Assembly (NCBI GenBank): GCA_035504215.1
Contig: DATJSI010000036.1
Span: forward strand, 1 to 64,000
DNA from: Mycobacteriales bacterium
GTDB taxonomy: Bacteria; Actinomycetota; Actinomycetes; JAFAQI01
Length of the DNA: 64,000 nucleotides
Direction: 5' to 3'
Shown here: positions 56,173 to 64,000 of the stretch, piece after piece
Position numbering within the stretch: the first letter of the stretch is position 1
How the letters are laid out: every line of letters begins with the position of its first letter
The notes under the pieces: generated by a model
Databases searched by the model: none
The model's input: the letters and a program-made list of their open reading frames with translations, nothing else
What the model was told of the DNA's origin: nothing
Made by a program: the position numbers and the translations under genes

Positions 56173-58008
56173 ATGCCACGGAAACCTTGGCTTCTCCGTA
56201 CGGGAGTAGCGGTCGCGACGGTTGCGCTCGGCGCCGCGGCCTGCGGAAGCAGTAGCAGCAGCGGAGGGGGAACCGCATCCCCGACGCCCGGTACGACGTC
56301 GGCCGCCATCCAGGGCAACCCGCAAGGCACCGGCGGCGGGTTCCCGGCGAAGGTGCCGCTGAACCCGTCCACCGCGAAGGGCGGCACGCTCAATGTCGGG
56401 GTCGCCGGCGACCTGGACTACATGGACCCGGGACGCACCTACTACGCGTTCAGCTGGGACATCCACCAGCTGTTCTCGCGCACGATGCTCACCTTCCCGG
56501 ACGGCACCGGCTCGGACGCGCTGATGCCGACCGGAGACATCGCCACCGGCCCCGCGACCGGGACCCACAACAACACCGTGTGGTCCTACACGCTGAAGAG
56601 CGGCATCAAGTTCCAGGACGGCACCACGGTGACGTCCAAGGACATCAAGTACGCCATCGAGCGCACCTTCGCCACCAGCGTGATCAACGGCGGTCCGACC
56701 TACTTCGCGACCTTCCTGTGTCCCGGTGGCGAGAACTCCTCGGGCGCCTGCACGACGTACGGCGGTCCGTACAAGGGCAAGAGCTCGGTCTACGGGCTGA
56801 GCACGATCAAGACGCCGTCGGCGAACAAGATCGTGTTCCACCTCAACCAGCCGTTCGCGGAGTGGAACTACGTCATGACCCTCGACGGCACCTCGCCGGT
56901 CGAGGTGAGTGTCGACCAGAACCCGAAGACCGGCGGCGCGAACTACAACAACCACGTCCAGTCGACCGGGCCGTACGAGGTTCAGTCCTACGTCGCGAAC
57001 AAGCACATCGACCTGGTCCGCAACCCGAACTACAACCCGGCGACCGACGGCACCCGGCCGGCGCTGCCGAACAAGATCGACATCGTCACCAGCTATGACT
57101 CGCCGACCCTCGACAGCGACATCCTGGCGAACACGGTCGACCTCGACATCGGTGGCACGGGCGTCCAGGCGGCGACCCAGGCGAAGATCCTCAGCTCGCC
57201 GTCGCTGAAGGCGCGGGCGCTGGACCCGATCACCGGGTTCACCCGCTACGTCTCGGTCCTGTCCGAGACCCCGCCGTTCAACAACATCCACTGCCGGCAG
57301 GCGATCGAGTGGGCGTTGAACAAGAAGGAGCAGCAGGACGCACGTGGCGGTGTCTACGGTGGCGCGATCGCGACCACGCTGGCCCCGCCGACCCTCGCGG
57401 GCTGGAAGAACTACAACCTCTACCCCGGCACGCAGAACGGCCCGGTGATCTCGCAGGCGAAGAACCAGCTCAAGCTCTGCGGAAAGCCGAACGGGTTCCA
57501 CACGACGATCGTCGTGACCAACCAGGGCAAGGGGCCGCAGCAGGCGCAGTTCCTGCAGAACGACCTCAAGGCGATCGGGATCACGGCCAACATCAAGGAG
57601 TTCGACCCGGCGACGTACTACTCGTCGGTCATCGGTGTGCCGGCAAACATCAAGAAGGACGGGTACGGCCTGGCGTTCGCCGGCTGGGGCCCGGACTGGC
57701 CGGCTCCGTACGGGTACTACGAGAACATCGTCGACCCGCGCAAGATCCTCGCTCAGGGCAACAGCAACTACGGAGCTTGTAGCGACCCGAAGATCACGTC
57801 GTTGATCGACCAGGCGCTCAAGCAGACCAGCCCAGCTGCGGAATACCCGTTCTGGCAGCAGGTGGACCAGACCGCGCTGAAGGACGCCTGCGACGTACCC
57901 TTCACGTACGACAAGGCGCTCGACCTGTTCAGCAACCGGCTCACGAACGTTTACATCGAGCCGGACTTCGGGATAGTCGACCTGCGGACCGTCGGAGTGG
58001 GCGGGTAG
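56173..58008 (+). CDS. Family 5 extracellular solute-binding lipoprotein
   Basis: Substrate receptor of a peptide/nickel-type ABC importer, 611 aa. A signal with lipobox (TGVAVATVALGAAACGSSSS, lipidated Cys24) is followed by a Ser/Thr/Pro tether and the SBP_bac_5 fold: GGTLNVGVAGDLDYMDPGRT, YTLKSGIKFQDGTTVTSKDI (family signature with the KFxDG type motif), STGPYEVQSYVANKHIDLVR, RQAIEWALNKKEQ and FAGWGPDWPAPYGYYENIVD. AAGGAAGGG lies about 12 bases before the ATG. No permease or ATPase genes of the importer are beside it, so it is an orphan receptor. The ligand, possibly an oligopeptide, cannot be told. Confidence 0.93.
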   Translation: MPRKPWLLRTGVAVATVALGAAACGSSSSSGGGTASPTPGTTSAAIQGNPQGTGGGFPAKVPLNPSTAKGGTLNVGVAGDLDYMDPGRTYYAFSWDIHQLFSRTMLTFPDGTGSDALMPTGDIATGPATGTHNNTVWSYTLKSGIKFQDGTTVTSKDIKYAIERTFATSVINGGPTYFATFLCPGGENSSGACTTYGGPYKGKSSVYGLSTIKTPSANKIVFHLNQPFAEWNYVMTLDGTSPVEVSVDQNPKTGGANYNNHVQSTGPYEVQSYVANKHIDLVRNPNYNPATDGTRPALPNKIDIVTSYDSPTLDSDILANTVDLDIGGTGVQAATQAKILSSPSLKARALDPITGFTRYVSVLSETPPFNNIHCRQAIEWALNKKEQQDARGGVYGGAIATTLAPPTLAGWKNYNLYPGTQNGPVISQAKNQLKLCGKPNGFHTTIVVTNQGKGPQQAQFLQNDLKAIGITANIKEFDPATYYSSVIGVPANIKKDGYGLAFAGWGPDWPAPYGYYENIVDPRKILAQGNSNYGACSDPKITSLIDQALKQTSPAAEYPFWQQVDQTALKDACDVPFTYDKALDLFSNRLTNVYIEPDFGIVDLRTVGVGG

Positions 58009-58114
58009 CCGCACCTATCTGCTCGCGGGGTCGGCCGAGGCTTATCCGGTCGCGGGCCGACCCCGCTGAGCGCTCCCGCGCGCGAGGCGCGATCGCGAGG
58101 CAAGGATGGCACGG

Positions 58115-58143
58115 GTTCGGTCCGGCCGCTAGTAGAACCGAAC
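58115..58143. terminator. Hairpin between convergent genes
   Basis: GTTCGGT (58115-58121) and ACCGAAC (58137-58143) form a 7-bp stem with a 15-base loop in the 156-bp gap between the convergent solute-binding-protein and ABC-2 permease genes. It could end both transcripts. No T tract is seen; the rest of the gap shows nothing notable. Confidence 0.4.
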
Positions 58144-58164
58144 GAACCGAGCCAACCGGCCGAG

Positions 58165-59237
58165 CTAGGCGATCCGGCGCTTGACCCACCAGAAGCAGGC
58201 GACGAACGCAGCGACCGCGAGCGCGGCGAAGATGCCGGTCTCGATCCACTGGAACGGCCAGAACCGGCTCGCCGGCTGGTAGGTCACGAGCAGGTGGAAG
58301 TAACGCGCAGCCGCTGTCTGGCACTGCTGCAGCTGTGGCGATGCTGGTCCCACGACGACCAGGTGATGCCCACCACTGCTCACGGATGCGGACCCCGGAA
58401 TCGCACCGTGAGCGACGGACGTGCAGTGCTGATGGACGAACGCCGACTGTGCGGCTGCTTTCACCGGCTGACCAGCATTGTTGACCAGCCGGCTGCTGAG
58501 CACCCAGTCGTTGTTCGGCGACGAGTACTGAGTGGCGATCGTGCTGACCGAGCCGTTGTAGAGGATGGTGAACCCGCCGCCGAGCAGCGATGCGGTCTTG
58601 TGCAGCGGAGGCATCAGGTGCGGGCGGAGCCAGAGTCCGATGGCAACCCGCACGAAGACGAACACCGCAAGGGTCGCCGTCATCGCCGGCAGCACTCGAC
58701 GCAGAACGGCGCCGACCAGCGTCCCGAGCGCAAACGCGAAGAGCGCGTAGCCAACCGCGACGAGGCCGCGCTGGTCGAACACCGAGAACGAGTGCACGTT
58801 GTTGTTGGCGAGATCGAACGACCGGTACCACCACGTGACGGCGAGCGTGTAGATGCCCGCCGCGAGGATCGAGTACGTCGCGCCGAGCGCAAGCTTGGTG
58901 AGGATCCAGCGGGTGCGGCTCACGCCCTGCGTCCAGGCGACCCGGAACGTCCCCGTCTCGAGCTCGCGCGCGAACAGCGGCGCCCCCCAGAAGATCCCGA
59001 TCAGCGCGGGGACGAGCCGGATGACAAGCTGGAAGGCGTTCTGGAGAAACAGGTCGTGGTTGAAAAAGCTCTCGAGCTGGAAGCTGCACCCGGCGTGCGT
59101 CGACGTACACGGGACTACGTCGTTGTTGTAGAGATGCGCGAGGTGCGGGCCGGTGGCCAGCGTGAGCGCGACCAGGACGAGCAGGCAGACGGCGGCGGTG
59201 TATGCCTGCGCGCGGGTCTGTAGCCAGGCGAAGCGGA

Positions 59238-59241
<4 letters not shown>
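58165..59241 (-). CDS. ABC-2 type transporter permease
   Basis: A 358-aa membrane protein with about six helices: one near the N-terminus (TAAVCLLVLVALTLATGPHL), a large outside loop with Cys residues, LFLQNAFQLVIRLVPALIGI, the ABC-2 feature FARELETGTFRVAWTQGVSR with LTKLALG, further helices including VAVGYALFAFALGTLVGAVL, and a C-terminal helix IFAALAVAAFVACFWWVKRR. It is the last gene of gntR-ATPase-permease, overlapping the ATPase stop as ATGA. This arrangement (YtrA regulator with its transporter) is widespread in Gram-positives and often responds to cell-envelope antibiotics. Confidence 0.88.
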
Positions 59242-60130
<889 letters not shown>

Positions 60131-60134
<4 letters not shown>

Positions 60135-60523
60135 GCGACCTCCTTCGCGGAGAAGTCGCGCTGCGCCGTACGGAAGATCGCCTCGATCTCCTCGGGTGCG
60201 AGCCCGGCGGCCTGTGCCGATCGCAGCCAGGCGAGCGCCGAGCGGCGGAACTTGGCCAGCGTCGCGGGGTCGGTGCCCGGCGGGCGGTCGAGCACGAAGG
60301 TGCCGAGCCCGGGTCGCGCCCGCACCAGGCCCTCGCGCTCCAGGTCGCGGTAGGCCTTCAGCACCGTGTTGGGGTTGATCGCGAGCGACCCCACGACCTG
60401 TTGCGCGGTCGGCAGCCGGTCCCCCGGCTGCAGGACACCGACGTGCAGCGCCTGGTGCACCTGCTGCACGAGCTGCAGGTACGTCGCGACCCCCGATGTC
60501 GGATCCAGATGAAACTCGATCAC
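60131..60523 (-). CDS. GntR-family regulator, YtrA subfamily
   Basis: A 130-aa repressor starting at a GTG (60523). It has only the GntR winged helix (PTSGVATYLQLVQQVHQALH, then QPGDRLPTAQQVVGSLAINP, NTVLKAYRDLEREGLVRARP) and a short helical tail (about residues 75-130) of the YtrA type, without a ligand-binding domain. It is the first gene of its operon, followed by overlapping ATPase and permease genes. The strong inverted repeat at 60532-60557 lies just upstream of the start, so autorepression is very likely. YtrA members are relieved by cell-wall-active antibiotics in other Gram-positives. Confidence 0.92.
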
Positions 60524-60531
60524 GGTTCCCC

Positions 60532-60557
60532 TATTCCACCAAGGTATTAGTGGAATA
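60532..60557. promoter_or_regulatory. YtrA/GntR autoregulatory operator
   Basis: TATTCCAC (60532-60539) and GTGGAATA (60550-60557) form a perfect 8-bp inverted repeat with a 10-base spacer, 9-34 bases before the gntR start. It is AT-rich against a GC-rich background and probably overlaps the promoter. Confidence 0.65.
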
Positions 60558-60637
60558 ATGGAACACGCGCGAGCCCGAGGTCAAGCGGTATCTCGAACTC
60601 GAACTCGATCCGGCTGGCGCACCCTGGCGCCGGCGGC

Positions 60638-62668
60638 TCAGCCCTTCGTGTGCTTGTGGTGCTTCCTCGACGGCTTGAGCTCGTAGGCGCCGATGTCACA
60701 CTTCGGGCCCTGCGGCCGGTGCACGCCGCGCTGGTCGGTCTTCACCGTGCAGGCCGACTTGGGTACGGCGTTGACCGCCGGGCTGGCCGACTTCAACGCC
60801 ATCGTCTCTGTCGGGCCGCCGTTCGCGTGCAGGGCATCCAGCTTCGGGCTCACGCCGATCCTGTCGGTGGACTTCTTCGTGTAGGTGCAGCCGGTCTTCG
60901 TCCCGAGCAGGACGTAGCCGCCCGAGGCCACCGTGCTGGAACAGTCCCGTCCGTCAGCGGCGGAGGGCGCGGTGTTGTCGGCGAGGATGGTCGCGGTCAG
61001 CGTCGGCGTCACGCCGGAGGCGTAGAGCCCGCCGCCCGACGGCGCCACCAATCCGCCGGCGTTCACTCCGTTGCGGGCGATCGTGGAGTCGGTCACTTTC
61101 AAGGCGGCCTGGTAGTCGTATACGCCACCGCCTTGCACGGTCGGGCCGGCGCTGCCCGTGGTCGTCAGCGCGATCTCGTTGCCGGTGATCGTGGAGTCGA
61201 CGATGTGGTCGCTGGGCTTCGGGCTCGGTGGCATCACCTGGTAGAAGACGACGCCACCACCGGAGAGCTCGCCCCCTTGCGACACGGCGCCGAACTTCGC
61301 GACGTTGTCCGCGATCGTCGAGTGGGTGATCGTCGTACTGGCTTCGCTGTAGACACCGCCGCCGTCCCACTCCGCGAACTTTGTCGCGCCCTTGTTCACC
61401 AGCGAGGTCCCCGAGATCGTGTCGTGGTCGAGGGTGAGGGAGAACTTGCCGGTGAAGCCCTCCTCGTCGAACACCGCACCACCGCGCCACAGCTTCGCCG
61501 GCGCGTCGGCGGTCAAACGTGAGTTGGTGATGCGGCTGTCGCTGACCGTCACCACACCGTAGGCGTCCAGCGCTGTGCCGCCACCGTCGATCTCGTAGCC
61601 GGAGACCCCGCGGATCCGTGACCCGGTGATGGTCGAGTGGGTGACCGTCCCGGACTTCGTCGCGTTGATCCCCAGACCCGCGGTGCTGACGTCGGCACGC
61701 GTCGTGGCGCCGCTGGCTATGCCGAGGACGGAGTCGTCGTTGAAGGTCGAGCTCGAGACGCTGGCCCGCGCGACGACCAGGTCAGCTCCGGCGCCGTCGG
61801 CACCGGCCGCAACGCCGCCGGTGCTGGTAGCCGCCGTCGTGTTGCGGTCGAAGTGTGACGTCTCGACTGTCGCCGCGCCGCTCAGCGCAAGGTCGAACAG
61901 GCCGCCGCCCTCGGCGATCGGATAGTCGTCGCCGTCCGACGACGCCCGGTTGGAGGCAGCGGTCGTGCTCTTCATGATCAGCTCGTTGCCGCTGGCGTAG
62001 ATGCCTCCGCCGTCGGACGTCGAGTCGCTTCCGCCCGTGGCGTGTGCTTCGTTGGCTGCCAATGTCGAGTGGACGATCTCGAGCCGCCCCGAGCTCCACA
62101 CGCCGCCGCCCTGTGCCGTGCTGTCGTCGTCGCTTCCGTCGTACTGCCCGGCCAGCGCGCGGTTGTGCGCCACGGTGCACGAGTCGAGCGTCAACGACCC
62201 GCCCGCGGCGTAGATGCCGCCGCCATCGGCGGTCGCCTCCGTGCCCGGCGTCGTGTTGGTGACGTAGGCGAGGTTGTCGTCGACGGTGACGTGGCTCAGG
62301 TGCAACGTGGCCGAGCCTGCCGCAGCGATGCCGCCGCCGAGCGGGGCGTAGCCGTCGGTGATCGTCAGGTGCTCGAGCGTGACCTTTGCCGCGCCGTTGA
62401 CCGTCAGTGTCGTGCCGATGCCGCCGCCGTCCAACGTCGCGGACGGAGCGCCCGCCAAGGTGAGGTCGACGCCGAGCGTGTAGTCGCCGACGCAGTCGCC
62501 CTTCAGGTGGATGGTCGATCCCGGCTTCGCGCCCGACAGCACCGGCCCGAGCGGCGTCGTACTGCAGTTGACCGTGACCGATGCTGCGGCGGGCAGCGCG
62601 GTCATCCAGCTCGAGGCGGCCAGGACTCCGATGATGAGCCCCACTCGGGCCCGGCGGGCACGGATCAC
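60638..62668 (-). CDS. Secreted right-handed beta-helix protein
   Basis: A 676-aa exported protein starting at a GTG at 62668 (AAAGGGG upstream), with signal peptide RARVGLIIGVLAASSWMTAL and cleavage after PAAAS. It is a long parallel beta-helix: more than a dozen turns of the type LTIDGYAP and GGGIYA (GGGIYAAGGSLTLDSCTVAH, GGGVWSSGRLEIVHSTLAAN), ending with a choice-of-anchor-Q-like domain (NGGPTETMALKSASPAVNAV, DQRGVHRPQGPKCDIGAYE). The C-terminus is basic (PSRKHHKHTKG). Such proteins act as surface polysaccharide- or wall-associated proteins; no catalytic residues were identified. It lies 81 bp from the next gene. Confidence 0.82.
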   Translation of the reverse strand: MIRARRARVGLIIGVLAASSWMTALPAAASVTVNCSTTPLGPVLSGAKPGSTIHLKGDCVGDYTLGVDLTLAGAPSATLDGGGIGTTLTVNGAAKVTLEHLTITDGYAPLGGGIAAAGSATLHLSHVTVDDNLAYVTNTTPGTEATADGGGIYAAGGSLTLDSCTVAHNRALAGQYDGSDDDSTAQGGGVWSSGRLEIVHSTLAANEAHATGGSDSTSDGGGIYASGNELIMKSTTAASNRASSDGDDYPIAEGGGLFDLALSGAATVETSHFDRNTTAATSTGGVAAGADGAGADLVVARASVSSSTFNDDSVLGIASGATTRADVSTAGLGINATKSGTVTHSTITGSRIRGVSGYEIDGGGTALDAYGVVTVSDSRITNSRLTADAPAKLWRGGAVFDEEGFTGKFSLTLDHDTISGTSLVNKGATKFAEWDGGGVYSEASTTITHSTIADNVAKFGAVSQGGELSGGGVVFYQVMPPSPKPSDHIVDSTITGNEIALTTTGSAGPTVQGGGVYDYQAALKVTDSTIARNGVNAGGLVAPSGGGLYASGVTPTLTATILADNTAPSAADGRDCSSTVASGGYVLLGTKTGCTYTKKSTDRIGVSPKLDALHANGGPTETMALKSASPAVNAVPKSACTVKTDQRGVHRPQGPKCDIGAYELKPSRKHHKHTKG

Positions 62669-62754
62669 GACAAGTCCCCTTTCGCCGGGGACATCCTGGC
62701 AGCCGCCGTACGCCGCAACAAGCAGCCGTGCGGGTGCCGCCGGGTCGCGTGCTC

Positions 62755-64000
62755 CTACCGGCGCCCGACCGCGGTGTCTCCATAGCTGTCGCCGACCACG
62801 CACAGCTTCGTCGACGCGCAAGCGAGATAGTCGATCCCGTTCTTGATCTTGTGCGACTTGGACAGGAACGTCGTGTCCCAGTGCCCCTTGGCCGGGTCGC
62901 CCGACACCGAGATGAACTGCTCGCCCTTGGCGGTCACGCCACCGACTGCGCAGACGTCGCCGGTGCACTTGATCGCTCCGACGTCCGCGTGCTTTCCGAC
63001 CTTCGGCAACGTGACCGTCTTGAAGCCCTTCGGCCACGCCTTGACCGTCTTGCCGTGGGTACGCAGCAACGTGCCGTCATTGTCGATGAGGCACGCCCCC
63101 GGCCCGAAGCAGGCGATGTTCATGAGGTTGTACTTGTGCCCGAGGTTGGTGCGGTGCCAGGTCATGCCGGGGTCGTCCGGGTTCGTCGTCCAGGCAACAC
63201 TGCCCTTCGAGTTGCCGTCAACAAGGGCACAGAACGGGTTCGGCTGGCTCTTTGACCACTGCGCGCAGGAGATCGACCAGATGCCCGCGAACCCGGTGTC
63301 GTCCTTGAAGACGGTTGCGGTGGCTCGGACATTTGCACCTGCCGTGCTGAACACGATGCCGTTGTCGTTGATCTCGACGCACTGCACATTGACCCAGCAC
63401 GAGACACTGCCGAATGCTGCATATCCATTGAAGTTGTCGGCGCCCCAGTTCGCCGACGTCGGCGTGCCGGTCTGGAAGATCGTGCCGCCATAGCTCTCGT
63501 CGTAGCTGCCGATGACCGGCTCCTGGCCGGCGATGATGCAGTCGGTCGCCTTGCCGGCCGGCTCGCAGGCGATGTTGTCGAGGCTGCCGGAGTCGGACGG
63601 CTCGTAGTCCTCGTTCCACTTCGAGAACTTCCAGCCCTTCTCACCCTTCGCCGGGTCCGTCGCGTAGAAGTCGCCGGCCGGGGAGAAGGTGTAGGTGCCG
63701 CCGTTGTGGAACATCGGGATCACGCAGAGATGCGTGTCGGGGCAGGCCACGCCGGTGGTCTCGTACTGCAGGTGCTTCTTCAAGCCGGTGACCCGGCCGA
63801 GATTGAACTCCGGCGACCACTTCCAGCCGCCCGAGCTCTTCGCCGGCGCCTTCGCGGCCGTCGTCGGGGACGTCATGACCGCGTGCATGCGCTGGGGCGC
63901 GATCCGTGCCGCCGATGCGATCGCCGGTGCGCTCACCAACCCTCCGATCACGCCGAGCGTGAGCACCGCCGCGAGCAACGGACGGCGGCGTCGAGCAGAC
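62755..64000 (-). CDS. Secreted cysteine-pair repeat protein (5' end outside the window)
   Basis: At least 407 residues are encoded here; the open frame continues past the window end with ARRRRP ahead of the hydrophobic core LLAAVLTLGVIGGLVSAPAI, so this is the signal peptide and the true start lies beyond 64000. The mature part has repeated motifs with paired cysteines (ACPDTHLCVIP, CWVNVQCVEIN, CFGPGACLIDN, CTGDVCAVGG, CASTKLCVVGDS) and a Trp/aromatic-rich strand in between. This is the same architecture as the protein at 40342, probably a disulfide-pinned beta-propeller. Function unknown. Confidence 0.75.
   Translation of the reverse strand, partial: SARRRRPLLAAVLTLGVIGGLVSAPAIASAARIAPQRMHAVMTSPTTAAKAPAKSSGGWKWSPEFNLGRVTGLKKHLQYETTGVACPDTHLCVIPMFHNGGTYTFSPAGDFYATDPAKGEKGWKFSKWNEDYEPSDSGSLDNIACEPAGKATDCIIAGQEPVIGSYDESYGGTIFQTGTPTSANWGADNFNGYAAFGSVSCWVNVQCVEINDNGIVFSTAGANVRATATVFKDDTGFAGIWSISCAQWSKSQPNPFCALVDGNSKGSVAWTTNPDDPGMTWHRTNLGHKYNLMNIACFGPGACLIDNDGTLLRTHGKTVKAWPKGFKTVTLPKVGKHADVGAIKCTGDVCAVGGVTAKGEQFISVSGDPAKGHWDTTFLSKSHKIKNGIDYLACASTKLCVVGDSYGDTAVGRR

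Overview
The window is high-GC DNA from a member of the Actinomycetota. The evidence is a near-complete BldC, an HspR-controlled dnaK operon, actinobacterial proteins of the DUF3151 and DUF3073 types, many GTG starts, and gene orders that, from memory, match those of Streptomyces coelicolor (dnaK to clpB, pyrE, fba and purA; the pur genes then DUF3073, vdh, an unknown gene and bldC; then pst). The many secreted beta-propeller, cysteine-pair and beta-helix proteins and the compact spacing would also fit a soil lineage near Frankiales/Jatrophihabitans. Genus cannot be fixed from the sequence. No rRNA, tRNA, CRISPR array, insertion sequence or prophage was seen.

Layout. 0.0-7.3 kb: leader with HspR-type operators, then dnaK-grpE-dnaJ-hspR-clpB. 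7.4-11.9 kb: pyrE, a DedA protein, class II aldolase, an L,D-transpeptidase and DUF3151. 11.9-13.3 kb: an ECF sigma factor with a membrane partner on the minus strand. 13.3-25.0 kb: purA-purD-purB-purC-purS-purQ-purL-(DinB/sterol-carrier-like gene)-purF-purM, most of de novo purine synthesis (purN, purE/K and purH are not here), with several coupled stop/start overlaps. 25.0-30.1 kb: a frameshifted AbiEi/DUF559-like gene, DUF3073, valine dehydrogenase, an unknown conserved gene, bldC and an aminotransferase. 30.2-35.5 kb (minus): fused E1 alpha/beta 2-oxoacid dehydrogenase, piperideine-6-carboxylate dehydrogenase and lysine 6-aminotransferase, a lysine-catabolism block. 35.8-40.3 kb: a large FtsX-type permease with two separate ATPases. 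40.3-46.6 kb: secreted proteins, an epimerase, a DUF427 protein and a two-component system beside a secreted beta-propeller. 46.8-52.2 kb: a MarR gene, a PHO-box-like leader, pstSCAB, then two tandem receiver-less OmpR-type DNA-binding proteins. 52.2-58.0 kb: a DHA2 exporter with its MarR regulator, a lipoprotein, an ArsR-like regulator and an orphan peptide-binding lipoprotein. 58.1-64.0 kb (minus): a YtrA/GntR-ABC-2 transporter operon and two secreted proteins, the last cut by the window end.

Three things stand out. First, a dispersed palindromic repeat (core CGTCAAGATCAC and its complement) occurs at six intergenic sites; two copies are near-perfect hairpins with 23-25 bp stems, and in two places the repeat end supplies the stop codon of the upstream gene. 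Second, the pst operon is followed by two overlapping winged-helix proteins that lack receiver domains. Third, several promoters carry clear inverted or direct repeats that suggest local regulatory circuits (HspR, PHO box, a response-regulator box, MarR, YtrA).
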